Shown piece by piece: positions 7,908 to 16,232 of a stretch of 64,000 bases of DNA. The number at the start of each line of letters is the position of its first letter. The first letter of the stretch is position 1. The notes beneath the pieces are model-generated. The model was not told the DNA's origin, did no database searches, and saw only the letters and a list, made by a program, of their open reading frames with translations. This stretch comes from VRUE01 sp963701265 (GTDB taxonomy: Bacteria > Actinomycetota > Thermoleophilia > Solirubrobacterales > 70-9): assembly GCA_963701265.1 (NCBI GenBank), contig OY969581.1:620001-684000 (forward strand). Reading direction: 5' to 3'. A program made the position numbers and the translations under genes.

Positions 7908-10178
7908 CTATTGGAGCGGCGGGGGATTCGTCAGGCCGAAGACCTGGAGCAGGGGGCCGCCCGAGTCGCGCGGCTGGATTTCGTAGATCGCCGTGGCGCC
8001 CAGGTTCGAGCCAATCAGGAATTCAGTCCCGGACGGCACGGCGGCCGAGGCGTCCAGGTCGCGGCGGATCGCGTCCCACTCGAAGCCCGACTCGCCGAGC
8101 ACCACGTGCACCATGCTGTGCTCCTCGTCCGGGTCGTGGTTGATCAGGACCAAGTCGAGGCGGTCGCCCTTGAAGATCCGCTGATCGCTTTTGTCGGGCA
8201 GGCCGACGATCGGGGCGATCTGGGCCGACCAGGTCCGCGGCGAGAGCCCGCGGTAGGGCAGCCGCGCCGCGTAGAGCTGGCGCCGGAAGCCCGACTCGCT
8301 GGAGAGGATCTGCAGCACCGGCCGGGAGGCGGGGTCGCCACGGGTGATCACGAAGAGGTCGGGGCGCTTGCCCCCCCAGCTGCCGATCGAGAATTCGCGC
8401 GTCATCCCTTTCGGCGGTTGGGAAAGCGGGGCGAGGAAGCTGAGCGGCTTACCGTCGGCGCGCCAGGTCGGGCTGACCGTGATCGCCAGGTTGCGGCTTC
8501 GCTGTTCGAAGGAGAAGAGGGCCTCGGAACGCCACGGGTACCAGGAGCTGACGTCGAACTGCGAGCGCTGGGCATTCTCGGGGATCGTCATCCGGGCGAC
8601 TCGTTCGACTTCCGAGCGCGGCTCGCCCGGGACGTAGCTGAAGATGCTGATCCGGTGCCCGCGGCCCCGCACCCACTGGATCGGCTCATTGTCGTTGGGG
8701 CGGTCGCTGTTTGTCATCAGCCCATCGGCGCCGGCGCTGCCCTGGGGTAGTTGCATCGAGGCGACGAGTGGGTACGGTTCGGGCAGCACCCGCTGGATTA
8801 CGACGCCCGAGATCAGCAGCAGCGCGACGATCCCGACCCCGCCGAGGATGAGCCAGCGGCCCAGGCGCCGGTCCTGCCGGTCGGGCGGCTCAGTTCGGAC
8901 GAGTAAATCTCCCTCGTCTCCCTTGGCAGGCGCTTCCAGCGAGGCCATCCGTTCTCTCATGTGACGGATTCTGCCCCAAACCCGCCCAGTCAAACCGGGC
9001 GGGTCGGCTGGGTCTTCGGCGATTGCCCCGACGATGAGCAAGAGGGGGACGACCAGTAGCCAGTCGAGAGACTGCGTCCAAAGGTTCGTGTACACGCCGA
9101 AGATCGCGAGGTAGAGGAGGTAGGCGGCGATCATGCTCCATCGGAACGTGCGAGTGCGGACCGCCATCGCGAATCCGCCCGCAGAGATGAATCCGGTGGC
9201 CGCTATTCCCGGGATCAAGGCAATGAATCCGCCGTCGGCCCAGAATGGCCCCGCCACGGTGCTTGTCACCCACGGGGGGGTGATGCTCCCGGAGACGTCT
9301 GAGAGATTGCGAGCCCCGTGGAAGACGATGTCGAGGCCGATTGCGTCGAAGACCCCGCCGCCAAACGCTTCGCCTGTCGGAAAGTGGCCGATCACTCCCT
9401 GCAGGGCAAGGAAGTTGGTCGTAATCGCAAGGTAAATCGGCACCAGCGGCTGCAGGAAGAAGGGAACGCCGGGGAGGATTTCGCCGAAGAGTTCGGACTC
9501 GAACGGGTTGTAGGGGTTCTGGCGGGTGCGCAGGTAGAAGCCGAAGACCACAGCGGCGAAGGCCAGCAAGGCGCCGCCGATGAACATCCAGTTGCGCGGC
9601 CGGCCCCAGTAGAGCCAGCGCGCGGCCAGGGCGACGATGACCGGCAACAGCACACTGCCCCGGCCCGCCTGCAGGGCGAACCCGCCAAGCGCTGCGATCG
9701 CGATCAGCAGCTCGAACCTGGACTCGCGGCTGAGCAATCTCTGGGGCCGGACGAGGGCGACGATCGCGGCCACGGTGAGGCCATCGGTGAGGATGATCGT
9801 GGGCCCGCCTTGGCTGAACCGGAGCGTGCCCCCGCCGGGCGAGAGCAGGGGGACCCCACCGATTTTGGCGAACTGGTGGGCGAGCTCGAGCAGGCCGACG
9901 GCGAGCAGGACGATCAGGATCCGCCGGTATGCCTTGCTCTCCCCGGGAGCCACGGCCTCGGTGTGCCTGGCTCGGCCCAGCGCGATGCCCTCGCCGATCA
10001 GCCCGCCGGCGACGAAAGCGACGGGCACGATGGCGACAACCCCGATCACCAGCGCCGACCAGTTCCGCTGTGAGCTGAGCAGGTGGTACTGGCTGAGCAG
10101 CGCGGCAAAGATCCAGGCCGCGGTGAAGGTCAGCAGCGGCGAGAGCAGCGTGCCGTTGAGTTGAGCGAAGCGCTTCAT
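7908..10178 (-). CDS. Wzy-like repeat-unit polymerase with large soluble C-terminal domain
   Basis: The 756-residue protein begins with about 11-12 hydrophobic segments (residues 1-400). It carries a long extracytoplasmic loop region with FGFYLRTRQNPYNPFE and LALQGVIGHFPTGEAFGG, resembling oligosaccharide repeat-unit polymerases (Wzy/O-antigen polymerase). After a short basic segment, another transmembrane helix near residue 450 (LILGGVGIVALLLISGVVI) leads into about 290 residues of soluble, probably extracytoplasmic sequence without a recognised domain. That extension is unusual, because Wzy proteins are normally 400-450 residues. ATGA overlap with the upstream glycosyltransferase gene supports co-translation. 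Confidence 0.75.
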   Translation of the reverse strand: MKRFAQLNGTLLSPLLTFTAAWIFAALLSQYHLLSSQRNWSALVIGVVAIVPVAFVAGGLIGEGIALGRARHTEAVAPGESKAYRRILIVLLAVGLLELAHQFAKIGGVPLLSPGGGTLRFSQGGPTIILTDGLTVAAIVALVRPQRLLSRESRFELLIAIAALGGFALQAGRGSVLLPVIVALAARWLYWGRPRNWMFIGGALLAFAAVVFGFYLRTRQNPYNPFESELFGEILPGVPFFLQPLVPIYLAITTNFLALQGVIGHFPTGEAFGGGVFDAIGLDIVFHGARNLSDVSGSITPPWVTSTVAGPFWADGGFIALIPGIAATGFISAGGFAMAVRTRTFRWSMIAAYLLYLAIFGVYTNLWTQSLDWLLVVPLLLIVGAIAEDPADPPGLTGRVWGRIRHMRERMASLEAPAKGDEGDLLVRTEPPDRQDRRLGRWLILGGVGIVALLLISGVVIQRVLPEPYPLVASMQLPQGSAGADGLMTNSDRPNDNEPIQWVRGRGHRISIFSYVPGEPRSEVERVARMTIPENAQRSQFDVSSWYPWRSEALFSFEQRSRNLAITVSPTWRADGKPLSFLAPLSQPPKGMTREFSIGSWGGKRPDLFVITRGDPASRPVLQILSSESGFRRQLYAARLPYRGLSPRTWSAQIAPIVGLPDKSDQRIFKGDRLDLVLINHDPDEEHSMVHVVLGESGFEWDAIRRDLDASAAVPSGTEFLIGSNLGATAIYEIQPRDSGGPLLQVFGLTNPPPLQ

Positions 10179-11092
10179 CGAGCCCCTGCCGCCCCCAGGC
10201 GATAGCCGCGGGCATAGCCACCGCGGGTCATCGCCAGCCAGACCCGCTCGCGCAGTCCTTTTGGCAGCGGTACACGGGCGAGGGCGCCGAGAAGGGGAGC
10301 GGCGGCGCGCACCGCGGACCAGACGAGCCCGCGGGGCTCCTGCACGCCGGTGTGCGGCCGGTCCGGTCGCAGCTGGTTGTAGAGGGCGGCGGAGCGGCCG
10401 ACTGCGACCGAGCGGCGCAACGATTGCGCCGGGGTGGTCGGGTGGTCGTGGAGGACGAGCAGCTCCGGGTGGTAGTCGAGCTCGAGCCCGGCGTCGGCGA
10501 GGCGGACGCCCAGCTCGGTGTCCTCGACCGCGGCGGTCGGGAAGCGCTCGTCAAAGCCGCCGACCCGCTCGAAGAGCGAGCGCTTGAGCGAGGCGTGCGA
10601 GCTGTAGAAGTAGCTCGATCCGTCGACCGGGCCGGCTTCGAGGTTGCAGTAGTGGAACTGCGGCCCGCCGTTCTCGAGCCAGCGCATGAAGGGCGTCACC
10701 GGCGCGCGCGGCGTCCAGGTGATCCGCCCCAGCACCCCGTAGGCGGGCTCCGGCCGGGCGGCGTGCAGGTCGAGGTGGGCGCGCAGCAGGCCCTCGTCGG
10801 CGGGCTCGGTGTCGTCGCCGAGGAAGAGCAGGACCTCGCCGTTGGAGGCGGCGACGCCGGCGTTGCGGGCGGCGGCCGGCCCACCCTCGGGCTGCTCGAG
10901 CAGGCGGAGGGGCAGCGCCGCGCCGCCTTCGCGGGCGCGCACTCGCGCGGGCGTGCCGTCGCTCGAGCCGTTGTCCACCACGACTACCTCCACGTCGGCG
11001 TCGCCCACCTGCTGCGCTTCGAGCGCGTCGAGCGTCCGCATCAGCGCATCGGCGCGGTCCTTGGTCGGTATGACGACGGTGAGGGAGTTCAT
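10175..11092 (-). CDS. Family 2 glycosyltransferase
   Basis: This 305-residue GT2 has TVVIPTKDRADALMRTLDAL, VVVVDNGSSDGT, a GGPAAARNAGVAAS segment and VLLFLGDDTEP as metal-binding site. The later VGGFDERFPTAAVEDTELGVRLADAG is the GT2 acceptor-side signature. It overlaps both neighbours by 4 nt (ATGA), so it is firmly in the minus-strand operon. The linkage it forms is not predictable. Confidence 0.88.
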   Translation of the reverse strand: MNSLTVVIPTKDRADALMRTLDALEAQQVGDADVEVVVVDNGSSDGTPARVRAREGGAALPLRLLEQPEGGPAAARNAGVAASNGEVLLFLGDDTEPADEGLLRAHLDLHAARPEPAYGVLGRITWTPRAPVTPFMRWLENGGPQFHYCNLEAGPVDGSSYFYSSHASLKRSLFERVGGFDERFPTAAVEDTELGVRLADAGLELDYHPELLVLHDHPTTPAQSLRRSVAVGRSAALYNQLRPDRPHTGVQEPRGLVWSAVRAAAPLLGALARVPLPKGLRERVWLAMTRGGYARGYRLGAAGAR

Positions 11093-11913
11093 CGGGCGCC
11101 GCCCGCTCTAAGGGGCCTGGAGAGCCTAAGTAGCGGCGCGGCGATTGGCATCGCCCGGCCGTGGTGGAGGCGAATGTAGCGCTCCACCGAGCGCAGTCGG
11201 ATTGCCTGTTGCTGGCGGGGATCGATCTGAACGAAGGCCTCGGCGCCGGCGTGGCCGACCCGCGCCGACCCGGCGATCAGGTTGCGGTAGCCGGCGTCGT
11301 GCAGGCGCTTGGCCAAGTCGACGTCCTCGTACCAGAGGAAGAAGCCCTCGTCGAAGCCCCCCATCGCGTCCCAGGTCTCGCGGGTGACCATGAAACAGGC
11401 GCCGGAAGGTTGGCCTACCTCAACCACCTCGCCCGGTCCCGGGCTCGGCTGGGGTCGCTCGCCGAAGGAGCCGGCGAAGATCCGCGCCAGCATCACGGTC
11501 GTCCCGGGTAGCGCCGCGTGGTAGCGGTCGGTGTCGCCGCCGAAGACCGGCCCGACCATGCCGGGCCTCGGCTCGTCGATCGCTACCGCGGCCAATGCGG
11601 CTAGCGCTCCCGGCTCGGCCAGCACGTCGGCGTTGCTGACGCAGACGAGCTCGCTGGCCCCACCGCGCAGCGCCCGGTTGGCGGCCCGTCCGTAGCCGAG
11701 GTTCTCCCCGCTGAGCTCAAGTCGCACCCCCTCGGGGCAGCCACTGCGCAGCAACTCGCGCTGCTCGGGCCGCGAGTCGTTGTCGACGATCGTCACGCTC
11801 ACCTCGACCCCGTCGGAGGCCAGGTAGGCGCGCGTCGCGGCCAACGCCGCCTCGGCCGTGTTCCAGTTGACGATCGCGACTTCGATTGCAGGCAGGGGAG
11901 CGTGCGGGCTCAT
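11089..11913 (-). CDS. Family 2 glycosyltransferase, rhamnosyltransferase-like
   Basis: This 274-residue GT2 has VAIVNWNTAEAAL, VTIVDNDSRPEQ, SGENLGYGRAANRAL and VSNADVLAEPGAL, then GGFDEGFFLWYEDVDLAKRLHDAGY. The last is the rhamnosyltransferase-like signature also seen in the proteins at 5492 and 16233. It is the first gene of the long minus-strand operon. Its ATG is only 29 bp from the GTG of the divergent rmlA, so the two operons share a very compact promoter region. Confidence 0.88.
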   Translation of the reverse strand: MSPHAPLPAIEVAIVNWNTAEAALAATRAYLASDGVEVSVTIVDNDSRPEQRELLRSGCPEGVRLELSGENLGYGRAANRALRGGASELVCVSNADVLAEPGALAALAAVAIDEPRPGMVGPVFGGDTDRYHAALPGTTVMLARIFAGSFGERPQPSPGPGEVVEVGQPSGACFMVTRETWDAMGGFDEGFFLWYEDVDLAKRLHDAGYRNLIAGSARVGHAGAEAFVQIDPRQQQAIRLRSVERYIRLHHGRAMPIAAPLLRLSRPLRAGGAR

Positions 11914-11942
11914 CGTCGGCGCGACGATAGCCTTCCGGCGAC

Positions 11943-13019
11943 GTGCAAGACCTCAAAGGCCTGATCCTCTCTGGCGGCGCCGGGACGCGCCTGCGCCCGA
12001 TCACCCACACCTCGGCGAAGCAGCTGGTCCCAGTTGCCAACAAGCCCGTGCTCTTCTACGGGATCGAGGCGCTGGTCGATGCCGGTGTCACCGAGATCGG
12101 GATCATCATCGCCCCGGAGACCGGCGACGAGATCCGCGGGGCGGCCGGCGACGGTTCCGCCTTCGGCGCCGAGATCACCTACATCGTCCAGGACAGGCCC
12201 GCCGGCCTCGCCCACGCGGTACTGACCGCGGAGGAGTTCATCGGCGGCGCGCCCTTCGTCATGTACCTCGGCGACAACCTGCTTGCCGACGGCCTGCGCG
12301 GCCTCGTCTCGACCTTCCGCGCGGAGGAACCGGACGCGCTGATTCTGCTCACCCCGGTCGACGATCCCCAGTCCTACGGCGTTGCCGAGTTGGACGGAGA
12401 GCGGATCGTGCGCCTGGTCGAGAAGCCGAAAGACCCGCCCTCGAACCTCGCCCTGGTCGGCGTCTACCTCTTCGCCCCGCCGATCTTCGAGGCCGCCCGC
12501 GCGCTGGAGCCCTCCTGGCGCGGCGAGCTGGAGATCACCGAGGCGATCCAGAGCCTGATCGAAGAGGGCAAGACTGTGAAGTCGGAGGTGGTCAGCGGCT
12601 GGTGGAAGGACACCGGCCAGCTCGCCGACATGCTCGAGGCCAACCGGCTCGTGCTGGAGGAGATCGAGACCAGGATCGAGGGGGAGGTCGACGAGGCCTC
12701 GCGGGTCGAGGGCCGCGTCATCGTCGAGCCCGGTGCGGTGCTGGTGAACTCCGTCGTCCGCGGCCCGGCCGTGATTGCCGCCGGCGCCCGCATCGAGGAC
12801 GCCTACATCGGCCCCTACACCTCGATCGGCGACGACGTCTGCGTACGCCGCTCCGAAGTCGAGCACTCGATCATCCTCGCCGGCTCGGTGGTCGAGGACC
12901 TCGGCACCCGCATGGAGGCGAGCCTGCTCGGCCGCGAAGTCAAGCTCACCCGCAGCGACGGGATGCCGAAGACGCTGCGGATGCTGGTCGGCGACAAGTC
13001 CGAGATCAAGATCATCTGA
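11943..13019 (+). CDS. rmlA: Glucose-1-phosphate thymidylyltransferase, long form
   Basis: It makes dTDP-glucose from dTTP and glucose-1-phosphate. The nucleotidyltransferase domain starts LKGLILSGGAGTRLRPITHTSAKQL (residues 4-28 region), with VMYLGDNLL and the VEKPKDPPSNLALVGVYLF segment. From about residue 240 a left-handed beta-helix of hexapeptide repeats follows (VEPGAVLVNSVVRGPAVIAAGA). At 358 residues this is the longer StrD-like form rather than the 290-residue RfbA of enterobacteria. GTG start at 11943. First gene of a plus-strand dTDP-rhamnose operon. Confidence 0.92.
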   Translation: MQDLKGLILSGGAGTRLRPITHTSAKQLVPVANKPVLFYGIEALVDAGVTEIGIIIAPETGDEIRGAAGDGSAFGAEITYIVQDRPAGLAHAVLTAEEFIGGAPFVMYLGDNLLADGLRGLVSTFRAEEPDALILLTPVDDPQSYGVAELDGERIVRLVEKPKDPPSNLALVGVYLFAPPIFEAARALEPSWRGELEITEAIQSLIEEGKTVKSEVVSGWWKDTGQLADMLEANRLVLEEIETRIEGEVDEASRVEGRVIVEPGAVLVNSVVRGPAVIAAGARIEDAYIGPYTSIGDDVCVRRSEVEHSIILAGSVVEDLGTRMEASLLGREVKLTRSDGMPKTLRMLVGDKSEIKII

Positions 13020-13059
13020 TTCGGTGCAAGCCCGCGAAGCCAAGATCGTTGCTGACTAG

Positions 13060-13914
13060 ATGAAGGTTCTCGTCACAGGCGCCGCTGGCATGCTCGGCCG
13101 CGACGTCGTTCTCGCCGCCGGCAATGCCGGCCACGACGTGATCGGCTTCGGTCACACCGAGCTCGACGTCACCGACCCCGGCGCCCTCGGCGCCAAGTTC
13201 GAGCTCGAACGCCCCGACGTGGTGATCAACTGCGCCGCCTGGACCGACGTCGACGGTGCCGAGGAGGCCGAGGAGGCGGCGACCGCGGTCAACGGCGCCG
13301 CCGCCGGCAACGTCGCCGCCGCGGCCGCCAAAGTCGGCGCCAGCGTCGTCTACGTCTCCAGCGACTACGTCTTCGACGGCAGCAAGGGGGCGCCCTACGT
13401 CGAGACCGATCAGACCGCACCGCTCTCCGCCTACGGCCGCAGCAAGCTCGCCGGCGAGGAGGCCACCGCCGCCGCCAACAAGCGCCACTTCGTCGTTCGC
13501 TCCTCCTGGCTCTTCGGCATCGGCGGCTCCAATTTCGTCGAGACGATGCTGCGCCTCGCCACCACCCAGAACGAGGTGCTGGTCGTGCGCGATCAGGTCG
13601 GCTCGCCCACCTACACCTGGCACCTCGCCTACGGGATCGTTCGCCTGATCGAGGGGATCGAGTTCGGCATCCACCACATGGCTGCCGGCGGCGCCTGTTC
13701 CTGGTACGACTTCGCCCGCGAGATCTTCGACCAGGCCAAAGTCGAGTGCCGGGTCCTCTCCGCCACCACGGACATGCTCGGACGCCCAGCCCCACGCCCC
13801 GCCTACTCGGCTCTGACCAGCCAGCGCGAACACGCGATCGAGTTGCCGCCCTGGCGTGACGGCCTCTCCGCCTACCTCTCGCAGCGCGCGGCCGAGCAGG
13901 AGGCTGCGGCATGA
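13060..13914 (+). CDS. rmlD: dTDP-4-dehydrorhamnose reductase
   Basis: This reductase performs the last step to dTDP-L-rhamnose. The 284-residue SDR has the nucleotide-binding MKVLVTGAAGMLGRDV, INCAAWTDVDGAE, YVSSDYVFDG and the catalytic YGRSK. These are all standard RmlD landmarks. It follows rmlA by 40 bp and overlaps rmlB by 4 nt (ATGA). The gene order A-D-B-C is an actinobacterial variant. Confidence 0.95.
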   Translation: MKVLVTGAAGMLGRDVVLAAGNAGHDVIGFGHTELDVTDPGALGAKFELERPDVVINCAAWTDVDGAEEAEEAATAVNGAAAGNVAAAAAKVGASVVYVSSDYVFDGSKGAPYVETDQTAPLSAYGRSKLAGEEATAAANKRHFVVRSSWLFGIGGSNFVETMLRLATTQNEVLVVRDQVGSPTYTWHLAYGIVRLIEGIEFGIHHMAAGGACSWYDFAREIFDQAKVECRVLSATTDMLGRPAPRPAYSALTSQREHAIELPPWRDGLSAYLSQRAAEQEAAA

Positions 13915-14894
13915 AGCTGCTCGTCACCGGCGCCGCCGGCTTCATCGGCTCCACCTACGTGCGCCTCGCCGGCACCGAGCACGAGATCCGCGTGCTCGAC
14001 AAGCTCACTTACGCCGGCCGCCGCGAGAACCTGCCCGAGGGCACCGATCTCGTCGTCGGTGCGATCGAGGACCCGAAGGTCGTGCGCGAGGCGATGGAGG
14101 GCTGCGACGCCGTCGTCAACTTCGCCGCCGAGTCCCACGTCGACCGCTCGATCGACGACCAGGACGCCTTCGCCCGCACCCACGTGATCGGCACGGGCAC
14201 CCTGCTCGATGCGGCCCGCGAGCTCGGCGTCGCCCGCTACCTGCAGGTCTCCACCGACGAGGTCTACGGCTCGATCGAGGAGGGCTCCTTCACCGAGACC
14301 TCGCCGCTTGATCCTTCCTCGCCCTACTCGGCGACCAAGACCGCCGGCGACCTGCTGGTCACCGCTCACGTCCATACCTACGGCATCGACGCCTCGATCG
14401 TGCGCGGCTCCAACAACTACGGCCCCCGCCAGTACCCCGAGAAGCTGATCCCGCTGATCACCCTCAACGCCCTGCACGGCGACTCGCTGCCGGTCTACGG
14501 CGACGGCAAGCAGGTCCGCAACTGGCTCTACGTCGAGGACTTCTGCCGCGGCATCCACACGGTGCTGACCAAGGGCCAGGCCGGCGAGGCCTACAACGTC
14601 GGCGGCCCCGACGAGTGCGAGAACATCGAGGTGATCAAGCGGGTGATCGAGCTGACCGGCAAAGACGAGTCGTTGATCGAGTACGTCGCCGATCGCCCCG
14701 GCCACGACCGTCGCTACTCGCTCTCCTCCGCCAAGCTGAAGGAGCAGCTGGGCTGGGAGGCTCAAGTCCACTTCGCCGAGGGGCTGGAGAAGACCGTTGC
14801 CTGGTACCGCGAGAACGAGGACTGGTGGGGCCCGATCCGCTCCGGCGAGTATCGCGAGTACTACGAAAAGCAGTACGGCAAGGCCCTGGGCTAG
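13911..14894 (+). CDS. rmlB: dTDP-glucose 4,6-dehydratase
   Basis: It converts dTDP-glucose to dTDP-4-keto-6-deoxyglucose. The 327-residue extended SDR shows TGAAGFIGSTYVR at the N-terminus, NFAAESHVDRSI, VSTDEVYGS with the Thr-Asp-Glu active-site triad, and YSATK as the YxxxK pair. GSNNYGPRQYPEKLIPL and the GDGKQVRNWLYVEDF substrate segment complete the family pattern. Its TAG overlaps the GTG of rmlC by one base. Confidence 0.96.
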   Translation: MKLLVTGAAGFIGSTYVRLAGTEHEIRVLDKLTYAGRRENLPEGTDLVVGAIEDPKVVREAMEGCDAVVNFAAESHVDRSIDDQDAFARTHVIGTGTLLDAARELGVARYLQVSTDEVYGSIEEGSFTETSPLDPSSPYSATKTAGDLLVTAHVHTYGIDASIVRGSNNYGPRQYPEKLIPLITLNALHGDSLPVYGDGKQVRNWLYVEDFCRGIHTVLTKGQAGEAYNVGGPDECENIEVIKRVIELTGKDESLIEYVADRPGHDRRYSLSSAKLKEQLGWEAQVHFAEGLEKTVAWYRENEDWWGPIRSGEYREYYEKQYGKALG

Positions 14895-15442
14895 TGCTCG
14901 AGCGCCTGCCGACCAAGCTCGAGGGGGTCGTCCTACTCGGGCCGACCGTCCACGGCGACGAGCGCGGCTTCATGGTCGAGACCTACCGCCGCGACCTCTG
15001 GGCCGAGCACGGGGTTGAGGTCGAGTTCGTCCAGCACAACCACTCGCGCTCCTCCAGGGGCACGCTGCGCGGCCTGCACTTCCAGACCGAGCCGGGCCAG
15101 GCGAAGCTGGTCCGCTGCCCGCGCGGCAAGATCTTCGACGTCGCCGTCGACCTGCGCCGCGACTCACCCACTTACGGCCAGTGGGAGGGACACGTGCTCG
15201 ATGACGAGGCCCACCGCCAACTCTTCATCCCGGTCGGCTTCGGCCACGGCTTTGCCGTGCTCAGCGACATCGCTGACGTCACCTATCTCTGCTCCAGCAC
15301 CTACGACCCCGCCACGGAGTCCGGCATCGCCTGGGATGACCCTGGCGTCGGGGTCGAGTGGCCGGTTGAGGATCCGTTGCTCTCCGAGCGCGACAAGACC
15401 GCGCCCACCCTCGCCGAAGTCGGTGAGACGCTGCCGTTCTAG
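14894..15442 (+). CDS. rmlC: dTDP-4-dehydrorhamnose 3,5-epimerase
   Basis: This 182-residue cupin-fold epimerase contains DERGFMVETYRRD, the active-site RGLHFQTEP and AKLVRCPRGKIFDVAVDLR, then PVGFGHGFAVLSD. These are hallmarks of RmlC. The start is the GTG at 14894, whose G is shared with the rmlB TAG stop. The frame is open further upstream, but that part lies antisense to no signal and duplicates rmlB sequence, so I reject it. It completes the four-enzyme dTDP-L-rhamnose pathway. Confidence 0.94.
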   Translation: MLERLPTKLEGVVLLGPTVHGDERGFMVETYRRDLWAEHGVEVEFVQHNHSRSSRGTLRGLHFQTEPGQAKLVRCPRGKIFDVAVDLRRDSPTYGQWEGHVLDDEAHRQLFIPVGFGHGFAVLSDIADVTYLCSSTYDPATESGIAWDDPGVGVEWPVEDPLLSERDKTAPTLAEVGETLPF

Positions 15443-15549
15443 CAGCGCGCCTTCCGTCACGCTTTCGCTCGCCACCCGCCTCGATCAGCGCACCACGGTT
15501 GCGTCTGCGCCCTGCAGGATTCCCGCCATGAACTCTGCAACCGCCATAG

Positions 15550-15585
15550 ACATGTCCGCCACATGGCCTACTGTCCCCCACATGT
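15550..15585. promoter_or_regulatory. ACATGT palindromes before vapB
   Basis: Two identical palindromes ACATGT (15550-15555 and 15580-15585) lie exactly 30 bp apart, with a half-matching ACATGG at 15561. They cover the start codon region of the antitoxin gene. VapB-type antitoxins autoregulate by binding such repeated palindromes, so this is a plausible operator. Confidence 0.4.
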
Positions 15586-15812
15586 CCAAGATGATCCAGA
15601 TCCGCAACGTCCCCGACGAGGTCCACAAGACGCTCAAGGTGCGCGCTGCCGAAGAGGGGATCTCCCTCTCCGACTACATAAAGCGCGACCTCGAAGAGCT
15701 CGCCAAGCAGCTGACGATCGAGGATGTCTTCGCCCGCGCTCGAGCGCGCGGTCCCTCCGGGATCACCACCGAGGAGATCGTCGAGGGCATTCGAGCATCC
15801 CGCGGCGAGTAG
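15582..15812 (+). CDS. VapB/FitA-like ribbon-helix-helix antitoxin
   Basis: The 76-residue protein starts MSKMIQIRNVPDEVHKTLK, a beta-strand plus helix typical of RHH antitoxins of the FitA/VapB group. AEEGISLSDYIKRDLEELA forms the second helix. An acidic C-terminal tail (ITTEEIVEGIRASRGE) would wrap the toxin. It lies 6 bp before a PIN-domain gene. Other in-frame ATGs upstream (15529, 15552) are possible, but 15582 gives the usual length. The pair interrupts the polysaccharide locus. Confidence 0.85.
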   Translation: MSKMIQIRNVPDEVHKTLKVRAAEEGISLSDYIKRDLEELAKQLTIEDVFARARARGPSGITTEEIVEGIRASRGE

Positions 15813-15818
15813 CGGAAC

Positions 15819-16226
15819 GTGCCCGTCATCGACGCATCGGTCGTCGTCAGCGTGCTGGCCGACGCCGAGCACGCTCCCTGGGCCGAGGTCCAGCTTTCGA
15901 CCGGCAGCGCCGGCCGATCCCTTTGGGTTCCGCATCTGATCGATGCGGAGGTCGGTCAGGCGCTGCGCCGCGAAGTTGCCGTTGGTCGGTTGGGTGAGGA
16001 CAGGGCAGAGGCGGCGCTGCTGGATCTGACGCGAATGCCGTTTCGCCGCATCGACCACGTCGGCCTGATCCACCGGGCCTGGGAGCTACGTCACAACTTC
16101 AGCTTCTACGACGGCCTCTACGTCGCCCTCGCCGAGGGCTTGGACGTCCCCCTGGTCACGCTCGACCGCCGCCTCGCCAAGGCCGTCGGCGGGGCCACCC
16201 AGGTGGCCGTACTCACCGCGGGCTAG
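15819..16226 (+). CDS. VapC-type PIN-domain ribonuclease toxin
   Basis: The 135-residue PIN domain carries the expected acidic residues: VIDASVVV (Asp5), HLIDAEVGQAL (Glu44 region), FYDGLYVALAE (Asp98 region) and LVTLDRRLAKAV (Asp116 region). VapC toxins cleave tRNA or rRNA when freed from VapB. The GTG start at 15819 is 6 bp after the antitoxin stop. It ends 6 bp from the convergent glycosyltransferase gene. Confidence 0.88.
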   Translation: MPVIDASVVVSVLADAEHAPWAEVQLSTGSAGRSLWVPHLIDAEVGQALRREVAVGRLGEDRAEAALLDLTRMPFRRIDHVGLIHRAWELRHNFSFYDGLYVALAEGLDVPLVTLDRRLAKAVGGATQVAVLTAG

Positions 16227-16232
16227 GAGGGT

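Noticed and set aside
8890..10221. Arginine-rich minus-strand frame overlapping the Wzy-like gene
   Set aside because: Composition (Arg/Pro/Ala) shows an out-of-frame shadow.
11910..13043. Minus-strand frame of 377 codons opposite rmlA
   Set aside because: Shadow of rmlA, with no motif, start signal or operon fit.
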